A stretch of 64,000 nucleotides of DNA, from positions 1 to 64,000 of the forward strand of contig CANMNB010000005.1 in assembly GCA_947499145.1 (NCBI GenBank). Direction: 5' to 3'. This document shows, piece by piece, positions 17,982 through 29,793 of this stretch; positions within the stretch are counted from its first letter, which is position 1; each line of letters begins with the position of its first letter. A program made the position numbers and the translations under genes. Origin of the DNA: an uncultured Arachnia sp. Its GTDB lineage: Bacteria; Actinomycetota; Actinomycetes; Propionibacteriales; Propionibacteriaceae. The notes under the pieces are model-generated. The model worked only from the letters and a program-made list of their open reading frames with translations, ran no database searches and was not told the origin of the DNA.

Positions 17982-19394
17982 ATGGACCTCTCCGACATCC
18001 TGGTCGCGATCGACAACGTCGTGTGGGGGCCGTTCGTCCTCATCCCGCTGCTGCTCGGCACCGGCCTGCTGCTGACCATCCGGCTCGGCGGCCTGCAGTT
18101 CACCAAGCTCGTCCCGGCCCTGAAGCTCGCGTTCCTGCGGCGCAACGACGGCCACCACGAGAAGGGTGACGTCTCCCACTACCAGGCGCTGACGACGGCG
18201 CTCGCCGCGACGGTGGGCGTCGGCAACATCGCCGGCGTGGCGACGGCGATCCACCTCGGCGGGCCGGGCGCGCTGTTCTGGATGTGGATGTCGGCGATCT
18301 TCGGGATGGCCGCCAAGTACTCCGAGGCGTTCATGGCGGTGCGGTTCCGCACCACGGACGCCAAGGGCGACATCTCCGGTGGCCCGCAGTACTACCTGAA
18401 GGCAGCGATCCCCACCAAGGTGGGCCTGGTGCTCTCGCTCGTGTTCGCGGTGTTCGCGATCATTGCTTCCTTCGGCATCGGCAACATGACGCAGTCGAAC
18501 ACGGTGGCCAGCACGCTGGACGTCACGTTCGGGCTGGAGCCGGCATTCGTCGGCATCGCGCTGGCCGCCCTCACCGCGCTGGTGCTGCTGGGCGGCATCC
18601 GGTCCATCGGCAAGGTCACCGCGGGTTTCGTGCCCGTGATGATCGTGGTCTACGTCGCTGCGGCTGTCGTCGTCCTGCTCCTCAATGTCACCGGCATCCC
18701 GGAGGCGTTCGGTCTCATCTTCACCGACGCCTTCACCGGCACGGCCGCCGTGGGCGGATTCGCGGGCGCCGCCGTCGCCCAGGCCATCCAGTTCGGCGTG
18801 GCCCGCGGCATCTTCTCCAACGAGTCGGGTATGGGTTCCGCCGCCATCGTGGCCGCCGCGGCCAAGACGAAGCACCCCGTCCGGCAGGGCTTGGTGTCCA
18901 TGACCCAGACCTTCATCGACACGATCATCGTCGTCACCATGACCGGGCTGGTCATCATCACCACGGGCGCCTGGCAGGGTGACCAGACCGGCGCCGCCAT
19001 GACTGCCGAGGGGTTCTCCACCGGGCTCCCGGGTTCCTCGGGCGACGTCATCGTCGCGCTGGCGCTGGTGTTCTTCGCCTACTCCACCATCCTGGGCTGG
19101 GCCTACTACGGCGAGCGCAACGTGGAACGGCTGATCGGCATCAAGGGCGTCCTGCCCTACCGGGTGGTGTTCTCGATCATGATCTTCGTGGGCGCCATCT
19201 CGGAGCTCGAGGACGTCTGGACCTTCGCCGACATCGCCAACGGCCTCATGGCCCTACCCAACCTCATCGGACTCGTGATCTGCTCGGGCCTCATCGCCCG
19301 CGAGACGCGTGCCTACCTCGCCGCCGACCCCACCCTGGAGCAGGAACCCGACGTCTCGACGCTGCACGGCGTCGACGACCTCACCCGGGCATGA
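17982..19394 (+). CDS. AGCS-family alanine/glycine:cation symporter
   Basis: GVGNIAGVATAIHLGGPGALFWMWMSAIFGMAAKYSEAFMAV; many TM helices. Confidence 0.9.
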   Translation: MDLSDILVAIDNVVWGPFVLIPLLLGTGLLLTIRLGGLQFTKLVPALKLAFLRRNDGHHEKGDVSHYQALTTALAATVGVGNIAGVATAIHLGGPGALFWMWMSAIFGMAAKYSEAFMAVRFRTTDAKGDISGGPQYYLKAAIPTKVGLVLSLVFAVFAIIASFGIGNMTQSNTVASTLDVTFGLEPAFVGIALAALTALVLLGGIRSIGKVTAGFVPVMIVVYVAAAVVVLLLNVTGIPEAFGLIFTDAFTGTAAVGGFAGAAVAQAIQFGVARGIFSNESGMGSAAIVAAAAKTKHPVRQGLVSMTQTFIDTIIVVTMTGLVIITTGAWQGDQTGAAMTAEGFSTGLPGSSGDVIVALALVFFAYSTILGWAYYGERNVERLIGIKGVLPYRVVFSIMIFVGAISELEDVWTFADIANGLMALPNLIGLVICSGLIARETRAYLAADPTLEQEPDVSTLHGVDDLTRA

Positions 19395-19443
19395 CAGGAC
19401 CCGGGCCCCGGGGGAAGGACTCCCCCGGTGACCCGGGTCCCGG
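19395..19443. terminator. hairpin between convergent symporter gene and ilvC
   Basis: ggacccgggccccgggggaaggactcccccggtgacccgggtcc. Confidence 0.55.
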
Positions 19444-19449
19444 TGCGGC

Positions 19450-21018
<1,569 letters not shown>

Positions 21019-21022
<4 letters not shown>

Positions 21023-22761
21023 AGGATCTCATCCTCCCAGTCGGGGGCCATGTTGCGGGCCACCTGGATCTCGTCGTTGCTCGTGCCGGCCGGCACCATG
21101 GGCCACACCATCGCGTCCTTGTGGACGACGAACTCGATGACCACGGGGCGGTCGTTGATCTCCATCGCCTGCTGGATGGCCGCGTCCATCTCCACCTCGT
21201 TGGTGGCCCGCAGCCCGACGCAGCCCATCGCCTCGGCGAGCATCGGGAAGTTCGGGACCGTCTCGGTGTGCAGGTCCGTGTTGGAGTAGCGCTCGTTGTA
21301 GAACAGCGACTGCCACTGCCTCACCATGCCCAGCGCGTTGTTGTTGATCACTGCGATCTTGATCGGGATGTTGTTCAGAGCGCAGGTGACGAGCTCCTGG
21401 TTGGTCATCTGGAAGCAGCCGTCGCCGTCGATGCCCCACACGGTGCGGTCCGGGGCCGCGACCTTGGCGCCCATCGCCGCCGGCACGCAGAACCCCATGG
21501 TCCCGGCGCCGCCCGAGTTGAGCCACTGGCCGGGCCTCTCGTGGGGCAGGAAGTGGGCCGCCCACATCTGGTGCTGGCCGACGCCCGTGGCGAAGATGGT
21601 GTCGGGCGGGCTGAGCTCACCGATGCGCTTGACCACCTCCTGGGGGGACAGGCGGCCGTCGGGGGCCTCCTCCCAGCGGGGCTGGTACTTGCCCTTCATC
21701 GACCCCAGCGTGCGGCGCCAGGCCTCGGCGTCCGGGGCGGGCAGGGTGGCCATCTGCTCGTTCAGCTGGCGCAGGGTCTCGCGGCAGTCACCGACGATCG
21801 GGATGTCGACGGGCTTGTTCTTGCCGATCTCAGCCGGGTCGATGTCGGCGTGGATGATCTTGGCGTGGGGCGCGAACGTGTCGAGCTTGCCGGTCACGCG
21901 ATCGTCGAAGCGGGTCCCGACGGCGATCAGGAGGTCCGCCTTCTGCAGCGCCCCCACCGCGGCGACGGTCCCGTGCATGCCGGGCATCCCCATGTTGAGG
22001 GGGTGCGAGTCGGGGAACGCGCCGCGGGCCATCAGCGTGGTGACCACGGGAATCTGCGTCCGCTCGACCAGTTCGGCGAGCTCGGCGTACGCGCGGGCGG
22101 AGACGACGCCGCCGCCGACGTAGAGCACGGGCCGCTTCGACTCGGAGATCAGCTTCGCCGCGCTGCGGACCTGTTTGACGTGGGGCCGCGTGGTGGGCTT
22201 GTAGCCGGGGAGGTCGAGGTCCTCGGGCCACACGAACGGGGCACTCTTGACCAGCGCGTCCTTCGCAATGTCGACCAGCACCGGTCCCGGGCGGCCGGTG
22301 GAGGCGATGTGGAAGGCCTCCTTGATGGCGAGCGGGATGTCCTCGGTGCGCTTGATGAGGAAGCTGTGCTTGGTGATCGGCATGACGATGCCGCGGATGT
22401 CCGCCTCCTGGAAGGCATCGGTGCCGATGGAGCTCGAGTTCACCTGGCCGGTGATGGCGACCAGCGGGGTGGAGTCCATGTAGGCGTTGCCGATCGGCGT
22501 CACGAGGTTGGTGGCACCGGGACCGGAGGTGGCGATGCAGACCCCGACACGGCCCGTGACCATGGCGTAGCCCTCGGCCGCGTGACCTGCTCCCTGCTCG
22601 TGGCGGACCAGGATGTGGCGGATCTTCGAGTCGTACAGCGGGTCGTAGGCCGGCAGGATGGCGCCGCCCGGAATACCGAAGGCTACGTCGACTCCGACCC
22701 TCTCCAGCGATTCGACCAGCGCCTGCGCGCCCGTGAGCATCAGGTCTGTGTCCTGCGACAT
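21019..22761 (-). CDS. ilvB: acetolactate synthase large subunit
   Basis: ThDP-enzyme motifs; [38 protein letters not shown]...[18 protein letters not shown]-type region. Confidence 0.96.
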
Positions 22762-22790
22762 TGCACTCCCTTCGGTGACGTGGTGTGGCC

Positions 22791-22826
22791 AACAAAAAAC
22801 CCTCGGCGCCTGACGGCACGCGAGGG
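22791..22826 (-). terminator. putative attenuator terminator upstream of ilvB
   Basis: minus strand ccctcg-cgtgccgtcaggcgc-cgaggg followed by ttttttg. Confidence 0.75.
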
Positions 22827-22827
22827 A

Positions 22828-22853
22828 GCGTTTCGCTGGAACGAGCGAAACGC
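22828..22853 (-). promoter_or_regulatory. hairpin between leader peptide and ilvB attenuator terminator
   Basis: gcgtttcgct-cgttcc-agcgaaacgc, 10-bp perfect stem touching the leader-peptide stop codon. Confidence 0.7.
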
Positions 22854-22885
22854 TAGCTGATTACGAGCTCCTGGATGGTGGCCAC
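22853..22885 (-). CDS. putative ilvB leader (attenuator) peptide [10 protein letters not shown]
   Basis: GTG GCC ACC ATC CAG GAG CTC GTA ATC AGC TAG; Leu-Val-Ile run just before stop; starts about 7 nt after a -10. Confidence 0.6.
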   Translation of the reverse strand: MATIQELVIS

Positions 22886-22891
22886 GAGATC

Positions 22892-22920
22892 ACGATGTCG
22901 CACCGCCACGACGGTGTCAA
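22892..22920 (-). promoter_or_regulatory. putative ilvB promoter
   Basis: TTGACA (22915-22920), 17-nt spacer, CATCGT (22892-22897). Confidence 0.6.
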
Positions 22921-22947
22921 GCGGAATCGCCACATGGTCTGGATACT

Positions 22948-22988
22948 GAGACGGGCCCGCCTCCCACCAGGGAGAACGGGCCCGTCTC
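22948..22988. terminator. strong hairpin downstream of 23045..23485
   Basis: gagacgggcccg-cctcccaccagggagaa-cgggcccgtctc, 12-bp perfect stem. Confidence 0.65.
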
Positions 22989-22995
22989 GGGGTTG

Positions 22996-23039
22996 TCGTT
23001 TCGACACGCGCCGCGCTGCGGCGCTACTCAACGACCGGG
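22996..23039. repeat. REP-like palindromic sequence
   Basis: cgtttcgacac-gcgccgc-gct-gcggcgc-tactcaacgaccggg. Confidence 0.4.
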
Positions 23040-23044
23040 GTGCG

Positions 23045-23485
23045 TCAGACGCGGTCGGATTCCCGGACGGGAACGACGTCGTAGCGCTTGCCGAGCGCCA
23101 GCAGGGCCCAGCCCTGGAGGGCGAACAGCACGCCGAGGCCCATCACCAGCGCGGCCAGGCCGAAGGACACCACGGAGGTGAACAGCGAGGCGCGGAGGAA
23201 GGAGGCGTTCATCATCGTGGCGCGGACCGGATCCTCGCGGTCCAGCTCCGCGTAGGTCTTGCCCTCCGAGGAGGACAGGGCGTGCTCGTTGATGATGTCG
23301 GCCTGGGCGTAGGCGGAGAACGGGCCGTCGACCTTGTCGCCGGCCAAGAAGGCGGCGTCATCGGGGACGGTGATGTTCTCGGCCGCGAGCTGCTGGCTGA
23401 CGGCGACGTAGGTGACAAGGCCGGCAATCACGAGCACGATTCCAGCGATGATGGACAGCAGTCCTGCGATCTTGGGGGCCTTCAT
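23045..23485 (-). CDS. conserved membrane protein
   Basis: MKAPKIAGLLSIIAGIVLVIAGLVTYVAVSQQLAAENITVPDDAAFLAGDKVDGPFSAYAQADIINEHAL. Confidence 0.8.
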   Translation of the reverse strand: MKAPKIAGLLSIIAGIVLVIAGLVTYVAVSQQLAAENITVPDDAAFLAGDKVDGPFSAYAQADIINEHALSSSEGKTYAELDREDPVRATMMNASFLRASLFTSVVSFGLAALVMGLGVLFALQGWALLALGKRYDVVPVRESDRV

Positions 23486-23588
23486 GGGAGCTCCTAAATA
23501 TGTGGGTGTTGCGGTGGTCTGGGGTACCGACTGACTCGGAACACTACAGAGCGTAGTGTATGAATCCCAGATCACATACCCTACCCCC

Positions 23589-23996
23589 CTATCGTCTGCG
23601 TGTCACCGTCTCAAATACGTCATCGAGTGACTCGGAGAACTCCCCGCGGAGGTTCGCGATCCCCGGATTCTCTGGGTACCGCGGGATGACATGGACGTGC
23701 GCGTGGAACACTTCCTGACCCGAATCAGGCCCCGCGTTGGTGAGGATGTTGCAGGCCGTGGCGTCCAGGCGCTCCTGCAGCAGGCGGGCGACGGCGACCA
23801 CCGACGGCGACACCTCGGCCAGGACCCGGTCGTCGGCGAGGGCGTCGGGGACGTGGCGACGCGGGATGACCAGGGTGTGTCCCTTCTGCCACGGTGAGAT
23901 GTCCAGGAAGGCAATGCAGGTGTCGTCCTCGTAGACACGCTTGGCCGGGATCTCACCGGCCGCGATGCGGCAGAACAGGCAATCGGGATCGGTCAT
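23589..23996 (-). CDS. HIT-family protein
   Basis: CLFCRIAAGEIPAKRVYEDD...GHTLVIPRRHV...HAHVHVIPR histidine triad. Confidence 0.95.
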   Translation of the reverse strand: MTDPDCLFCRIAAGEIPAKRVYEDDTCIAFLDISPWQKGHTLVIPRRHVPDALADDRVLAEVSPSVVAVARLLQERLDATACNILTNAGPDSGQEVFHAHVHVIPRYPENPGIANLRGEFSESLDDVFETVTRRR

Positions 23997-24010
23997 GGTG
24001 TCCTCCATCC

Positions 24011-24772
24011 TCATCGAACCTCGTGGCCGGCGTCACGCAGGGCCTGCTTGACCTCGGCGACGGTGAGCCGTCCGTAGTGGAACACGCTGGCGGCGAGGAC
24101 CGCGTCGGAGCCTGCGTCCGCGGCGTCGACGAAATGCTGGGGCGTCCCGGCACCGCCGGATGCGATCAAGGGTACGTCCACGACGGCCCGGACTGCCCGA
24201 ATCATCTCCAGGTCGAAGCCAGCGGTGGTGCCGTCGGCGTCCATCGAATTCAGCAGGACCTCGCCGACGCCGCGGTCGGCGGCCTCCTTCACCCACTCGA
24301 TGGCATCGCGACCCGCCGAGGTGCGGCCGCCATGGGTGGTGACGCCGAACCCCGACGGCATGTCGGGCTCGCGGCGGGCATCGAGGGACAGCACGAGGAC
24401 CTGGTTGCCGAACTGGGCGGCGATCTCGTCGATGACCTGGGGCCGGGCCAGGGCGCCGGTGTTGATGCCGGCCTTGTCCGCGCCGCACCGCAGGAGGGCG
24501 TCGACGTCGTCGACGCTCCGCACGCCGCCGCCGACGGTCAGCGGGATGAAGACCGTCTCGGCGCAGCGGGTGACCATGTCCCGGGTGGTTTCGCGGCCCT
24601 CGGCCGAGGCGGAGATGTCGAGGAAGACCAGCTCGTCGGCGCCCTCGCCGCCGTAGCGGGAGGCGAGCTCGACGGGGTCCCCGGCGTCACGGAGGTCACG
24701 GAAGTTGACGCCCTTGACCACGCGCCCGGCATGGACGTCCAGGCACGGGATGACACGCAGCGCCACACTCAT
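24011..24772 (-). CDS. hisF: imidazole glycerol phosphate synthase cyclase subunit
   Basis: [37 protein letters not shown]. Confidence 0.96.
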   Translation of the reverse strand: MSVALRVIPCLDVHAGRVVKGVNFRDLRDAGDPVELASRYGGEGADELVFLDISASAEGRETTRDMVTRCAETVFIPLTVGGGVRSVDDVDALLRCGADKAGINTGALARPQVIDEIAAQFGNQVLVLSLDARREPDMPSGFGVTTHGGRTSAGRDAIEWVKEAADRGVGEVLLNSMDADGTTAGFDLEMIRAVRAVVDVPLIASGGAGTPQHFVDAADAGSDAVLAASVFHYGRLTVAEVKQALRDAGHEVR

Positions 24773-24797
24773 GTGGCCAACCTATCCGAGGGTGCCC

Positions 24798-27572
24798 TCA
24801 GTCCTCGTCGAGGTCCGCCTCCACGACACCGCGACGCATCAGGTTGACGACGTCGCGGCAGTTGCGTCGCAGGTCCCCGGGCCCGGCCGCCTGGGCGATC
24901 TGCCCGGCCAGGTCGACGACCTGCCGGACCCAACGCACGAAGTCACCGGCGCTGAGGTGGCTGTGGCGCAGCACCTTGGCCAGGTCCTGCCCGCTGGCCC
25001 ATCGCCACGCGGCTTCGGCGAAGCCGATGTCGGGCTCCCGGGTGCGGTCGAGACGATGCGAGCGCTCCAGCTGCCCCACCTCCAGCCACACCGAGCGCAG
25101 CTCGGACTGCGCGCGCTCACTCGCGCCGTCGGGCATGCGGGGGGTCAGGACGTCGCGGGAAGGCCGGGACTCGTAGACCATCGTCGACAGCACCGCCGCG
25201 AGCTGGGGCGGCGTCAGCCCGCCGAAGACATCCCGGCGGATGCATTCGGCCGCGACGAGGTCCATCTCGTTGTAGATGCGCCGCAGCATGCGACCCTGCT
25301 CGCTCAGCTCGTCGCCGTCGAGGTAGCCGAGGTCGGTCAGCACGGCGCAGATGCGCGTGAACTGCACCGCCAGCGAGTTGGCCCGGCTGTCCAGCTCCCG
25401 CTCGGCGCGGGCGTTCTCACGCTCCAGACGGATGAGCCGGGCCGCGGCGACGGCGTGCGTCTCGCGCTCCTCGCAGCTGTGGCACGGGTGGGCGGCCAAC
25501 TCCTTGCGGAGCCGGGCCACCTGGCCGGCGACCTCCGCGTCGGAGGGCAGCTCGTCGTGGGACGGGATCTCCGGGTCGATCGACTCCAGCTTGTCCGACA
25601 TCGCCGTCAGCAGCGCCCGTCGGGCCTTGCGATCCTTGAGGTCGAAGCGCCGCGGCACCCGGACCCGGCCGACGGGCAGCGGCGGGGCCGGGAAGTCGTG
25701 CGGGGCGAGGCGCAGCACCGTGTGGTCGACGGAGATCACCTGCACCCAGGGCTGGGAGTTCCGTGACGACCCGCGTCCGGATGCGAGCACCACGCACCAG
25801 CCCTGGCGGGGGTGGTGGACGATGTCGCCGGGCACCAGCTCCGCCAGCGCTCCGGCCACCTCGGCGGCGCGCCGGGACTTGCGGTCCTTGGAGCCTTCGC
25901 GCTCCAGAGCGGTGATCTCGTCGCGCAGCAGGGCGTAGGACATGAAGTCACCCAGGTGGCACTCGACGCTCTGCTGGGCCTCGACGATGTCCTCCGCCAG
26001 CCGGCGCCCCACCCGGGAGGCGCGCACCACCGACTTGTCGGTCTGGAACTGCGCGAAGCTCTGGTTGAGGACCTCCTGGGCACGCTCGCGGCCGAGGACG
26101 GCGGTGAGGTTGACCGCCATGTTGTAGGTGGGGTGGAAGCTGGAGCGCAGCGGGTAGGTGCGCCGGGACGCCAGCCCGGCGACGGCCCGCGGGTCCATCC
26201 CGGCCTGCCACAGCACCACCGCGTGGCCCTCGACGTCGATGCCGCGCCGACCGGCCCGCCCGGTGAGCTGGGTGTACTCCCCCGGCGTGATGTCGACGTG
26301 CGCCTCGCCGTTGTACTTCACCAGCTTCTCCAGCACGACGGTGCGGGCGGGCATGTTGATGCCGAGGGCGAGCGTCTCGGTGGCGAACACGAGCTTGAGG
26401 TCGCCGGAGGCGAACCCCTCCTCCACGATGGCCTTGAACGCCGGGAGCTGGCCCGCGTGGTGGGCGGCCACACCCGCGGTCAGGGCGTCGACGAAGTCGT
26501 CGAACTTCAGTGCCTCGAGGTCGTCCGGGGCCAGCCCCGAGACGTGCTTCATGGCCACCTCCTCCAGCCGCCGCGCCTCCTCACGGCTGGTGAGGCGCAC
26601 CCCGGAGCCGAGTACCTGGGAGACCGCGGCGTCGCAGCCGACGCGGGAGAAGATGAAGCAGATGCCCGGCAGCAGGCGCGCCTTCTCCAGCACCCGTGCC
26701 ATCTCGGCGCGGCTGGTGGGTCTTTCCGCGAACCGCGGATGCGTCGCGCCCCCGAAGGATCCGGAGCCCCGGCCGTGCCGATCCTTGCCCTTGCCGGAGC
26801 GTCCACGCGGCCTGCGGGAGTCGTCCCGGACGCGACCGGCCTCCGACCTGCTGATCTTCAGCAGCTCACGGTTGACGCGGGCCGCCCGGTCGCTCGGCAG
26901 CTCCTGCGCGGTGGGGGCGATGTCGTCGAAGAGGTCCACGAGGCGGTTGCCGACCAGCACGTGCTGGTACAGCGGCACGGGGCGGCGCTCGGACACCACG
27001 ACGTCGAAGCCCCCGCGCACCGTGCCGAGCCACTCGCCGAAGTCCTCGACGTTGCTGACGGTGGCGGACAGGGCGACGATGGAGACGCTGTCCTCGAGGC
27101 CGAGGATGACCTCCTCCCAGACCGGGCCGCGGAACCGGTCGGCCAGGTAGTGGACCTCGTCCATGACCACCCAGCCGAGGTTGTTCAACGTCGGCGAGCC
27201 GGCGTAGATCATGTTGCGCAGCACCTCGGTGGTCATCACCACCACCTGCGCCTCGGAGTTGATCGTGCTGTCCCCGGTCAGGAGCCCGACGCGCTCCGGG
27301 CCGTAGCGCTCCACGAGGTCGTGGTACTTCTGGTTGCTCAGGGCCTTGATGGGTGTGGTGTAGAAACACTTGCGGGACTGCTGCACCGCGAGCCAGACGG
27401 CGAACTCCCCCACCACCGTCTTGCCAGCACCCGTCGGGGCCGCGACGAGCACGCCGTTTCCCTCGGCCAGCGCCTCGCAGCCCTCGATCTGGTACGGGTC
27501 GAGGCCGAACGGGTAGGAGGAGGCGAACTCCGCCACCTGCGGGTCGATGGCCTCGGTGCTGGTCTCGCTCAC
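24798..27572 (-). CDS. Ski2/Mtr4-like DEAD/DEAH-box RNA helicase (HelY-like)
   Basis: LVAAPTGAGKTVVGEFA, VVMDEVHYLADR, SATVSN, QLTGRAGRRGIDVEGHAVV; C-terminal DSHCT-like region. Confidence 0.92.
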   Translation of the reverse strand: MSETSTEAIDPQVAEFASSYPFGLDPYQIEGCEALAEGNGVLVAAPTGAGKTVVGEFAVWLAVQQSRKCFYTTPIKALSNQKYHDLVERYGPERVGLLTGDSTINSEAQVVVMTTEVLRNMIYAGSPTLNNLGWVVMDEVHYLADRFRGPVWEEVILGLEDSVSIVALSATVSNVEDFGEWLGTVRGGFDVVVSERRPVPLYQHVLVGNRLVDLFDDIAPTAQELPSDRAARVNRELLKISRSEAGRVRDDSRRPRGRSGKGKDRHGRGSGSFGGATHPRFAERPTSRAEMARVLEKARLLPGICFIFSRVGCDAAVSQVLGSGVRLTSREEARRLEEVAMKHVSGLAPDDLEALKFDDFVDALTAGVAAHHAGQLPAFKAIVEEGFASGDLKLVFATETLALGINMPARTVVLEKLVKYNGEAHVDITPGEYTQLTGRAGRRGIDVEGHAVVLWQAGMDPRAVAGLASRRTYPLRSSFHPTYNMAVNLTAVLGRERAQEVLNQSFAQFQTDKSVVRASRVGRRLAEDIVEAQQSVECHLGDFMSYALLRDEITALEREGSKDRKSRRAAEVAGALAELVPGDIVHHPRQGWCVVLASGRGSSRNSQPWVQVISVDHTVLRLAPHDFPAPPLPVGRVRVPRRFDLKDRKARRALLTAMSDKLESIDPEIPSHDELPSDAEVAGQVARLRKELAAHPCHSCEERETHAVAAARLIRLERENARAERELDSRANSLAVQFTRICAVLTDLGYLDGDELSEQGRMLRRIYNEMDLVAAECIRRDVFGGLTPPQLAAVLSTMVYESRPSRDVLTPRMPDGASERAQSELRSVWLEVGQLERSHRLDRTREPDIGFAEAAWRWASGQDLAKVLRHSHLSAGDFVRWVRQVVDLAGQIAQAAGPGDLRRNCRDVVNLMRRGVVEADLDED

Positions 27573-27623
27573 CTCGCCAACGTAGCAGCGGCCGCGGTCC
27601 GGGGACGCGAGCGGCGGGTCCCC

Positions 27624-28550
27624 TCAGTCGTGGTCGCGGGAGAAGACGCTGAGCGCGCCGGGGACCACTTCGATGCTGACCGGCACGTCACCCAGCTCCT
27701 CTCCGTCGCCCATCACGAACAGGCCCGGGCCGTCGATGGCGACACTCCGCGCGCGGAACCGCTCGACGGCGGGGTGCTTGACGAAGCCGCCGGTGTAGAT
27801 CTGCGGGAGCAGCCGCAGCAGCGTGGGCCTCGACACGGGGTGGACCAGGGTGACGTCCAGCCATCCGTCGGTGGGGTCGGCGTCCGGCGAGATCTGCATG
27901 CCACCGCCGAAGACGCCGGTGTTGCAGATGGCGACGAGCATGGCGTCGAACTCGCGGGCCTCGCCGTCGACGGTCATGGCGTAGTGCAGCGGGTCGAAGT
28001 GGCTCAGCTCGCGAAGCGCGATGTAGCCGTAGCTGAGCGGGCCGAAGCGGAGCTGGATGTCGTTGGTGGCGCGGTTCACACGGGCGTCGTAACCGGAGGA
28101 GACAACGGCGCCGACGTACCGCTCTGAGTGGGTGCCGTTGCGGATGCGGGTGAGGTCCACCCTGCGGGTGCGGCCGGCGACGATGGTGTCGACGGCCTGC
28201 GGGATGGACTTCGGCACGCCGACGCCGCGCGCGAAGTCGTTCCCCGTCCCGGCGGGGACGATGCCCAGGGTGGCGTCGGTGCCTGCGCAGGCGTTGAGTC
28301 CGAGATGTGCCATGCCGTCGCCGCCCATGACCACGACGGCGTCGCCCGGCCGGGCGGCCCCCGCCGCGGCGCGACACCGGTTCTCGGCGTCGGCGAAGGA
28401 TTCGGAGCTCACGACGTTCAGCTCTGCCGTGGGGATCCGGTCGAGGAGCGCACGCGCGACTCCGGCCTTGGCCTTGCCCGCGCGCCCGCCACCGGAGTTC
28501 TCGTTGACCACCAGGGTGATGAGTCGGGGCTTGGCCAGCTCGTGGCTCAT
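27624..28550 (-). CDS. diacylglycerol kinase family lipid kinase
   Basis: LITLVVNENSGGGRAGKAKAGV...VMGGDGMAHLGLNACAGTDATLGIVPAGTGNDFARGVG. Confidence 0.92.
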   Translation of the reverse strand: MSHELAKPRLITLVVNENSGGGRAGKAKAGVARALLDRIPTAELNVVSSESFADAENRCRAAAGAARPGDAVVVMGGDGMAHLGLNACAGTDATLGIVPAGTGNDFARGVGVPKSIPQAVDTIVAGRTRRVDLTRIRNGTHSERYVGAVVSSGYDARVNRATNDIQLRFGPLSYGYIALRELSHFDPLHYAMTVDGEAREFDAMLVAICNTGVFGGGMQISPDADPTDGWLDVTLVHPVSRPTLLRLLPQIYTGGFVKHPAVERFRARSVAIDGPGLFVMGDGEELGDVPVSIEVVPGALSVFSRDHD

Positions 28551-29422
28551 CGGCCGTCGTCCACGTCGACGGCGAACTCGGCGACGGTCTCGGGGGTGAT
28601 GCCGCGGCGCTTGTCCAGGACCCGGCAGATGATCTCGGCCACAAAGTACAGCAGCGTCATGGGCAGTGACAGCGCCAGCATGGAGAACGGGTCCGTCGAC
28701 GGGGTGGCGATGGCGGCGAAGACGAAGGTGCCGAAGATGACGAAGCGGCGTGCCTTGGCCAGCTGGTCGGCCCGGACGATGCGGGCCAGGTTGAGCGCCA
28801 CCAGGATGACCGGCAACAGGAATGACAACCCGAAGACGAGGATGATCTTGATCTCCATCGTCAGGAAGTTGGTCATCTCCAACAGGTTGGTGATGTCCAT
28901 GTCCCGCGGCGTGAAGCTCAGCATGACGGCGATGCCCTTGGGCCAGACCCAGTAGCCGACGGCGCAGCCGAGCAGGAACAGCGGGATGGCCGCACCCATG
29001 AAGCCCAGCGCGTAGCGCTTCTCCTTGGACAGCAGGCCGGGCGCGACGAAGGCCCAGACCTGGTAGAGCCAGATGGGACAGGAGGCGACGATGCCGGCGA
29101 CCACGCAGGAGATGACCGCCAGGGTGAACGGCGAGATGACGCCGTCGTTGGTGACCATCAGGTCGGCTGACGGGTTCGCCGCCTTCACGTCGGCGGCGGC
29201 CTTGTAGTAGGGACCCATGATGAAGGCCACGAGCTCGCGGTAGAAGAAGATCGCCCCGATGGAGGCGGCGATGACACCCAGCGCGGAGATCGTGACCCGG
29301 TAGCGCAGTTCGCGCAGGTGGTCCATGAGGGCCATGGAGCCCTCGTCGTCGGGTTTCGGTGGCCGCAACCACCCGAGCCGGCGCGGCTTCGCGTCGACCG
29401 GGTTGGCCGTGGCACTCGACAT
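28547..29422 (-). CDS. tatC: Sec-independent protein translocase TatC
   Basis: MALMDHLRELRYRVTIS...; six-TM TatC pattern. Confidence 0.95.
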   Translation of the reverse strand: MSSATANPVDAKPRRLGWLRPPKPDDEGSMALMDHLRELRYRVTISALGVIAASIGAIFFYRELVAFIMGPYYKAAADVKAANPSADLMVTNDGVISPFTLAVISCVVAGIVASCPIWLYQVWAFVAPGLLSKEKRYALGFMGAAIPLFLLGCAVGYWVWPKGIAVMLSFTPRDMDITNLLEMTNFLTMEIKIILVFGLSFLLPVILVALNLARIVRADQLAKARRFVIFGTFVFAAIATPSTDPFSMLALSLPMTLLYFVAEIICRVLDKRRGITPETVAEFAVDVDDGR

Positions 29423-29427
29423 GGTGG

Positions 29428-29745
29428 TTACAGGCCCGCTTCGCGCTGGCGACGCAGCTCGGCCTCGCGCTCAGCCAGTTCCCGCTCCCGGGCCTCCAGG
29501 TCACGCGCGCGGAGGTCGTCGGTCGTGGTGTCGCGGATCTCGCCCCGGTAGGGCTCGCGGGGCTGGACGATCTCGGCGTCGACGACCTCGGTGCCGTCCT
29601 TCTTGCCGTCGTCGACCGTCTTCACCTCTTCCTTGAACTCACGGATGGAGCGTCCGACGCCCTTGCCGAGACCCGCCAGTCGCGAACCGCCGAACAGCAG
29701 CAGCGCGATGGCGAGGATGATGAGCCATTCCCATCCACCAGGCAT
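29428..29745 (-). CDS. tatA: Sec-independent protein translocase TatA
   Basis: GGWEWLIILAIALLLFGGSRLAGLGKGVGRSIREFKEEV. Confidence 0.93.
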   Translation of the reverse strand: MPGGWEWLIILAIALLLFGGSRLAGLGKGVGRSIREFKEEVKTVDDGKKDGTEVVDAEIVQPREPYRGEIRDTTTDDLRARDLEARERELAEREAELRRQREAGL

Positions 29746-29793
29746 TGTGATCCCTCTTTCCCCGGCGCAGTGCCCCGGGCTAGTGCAGTGACT

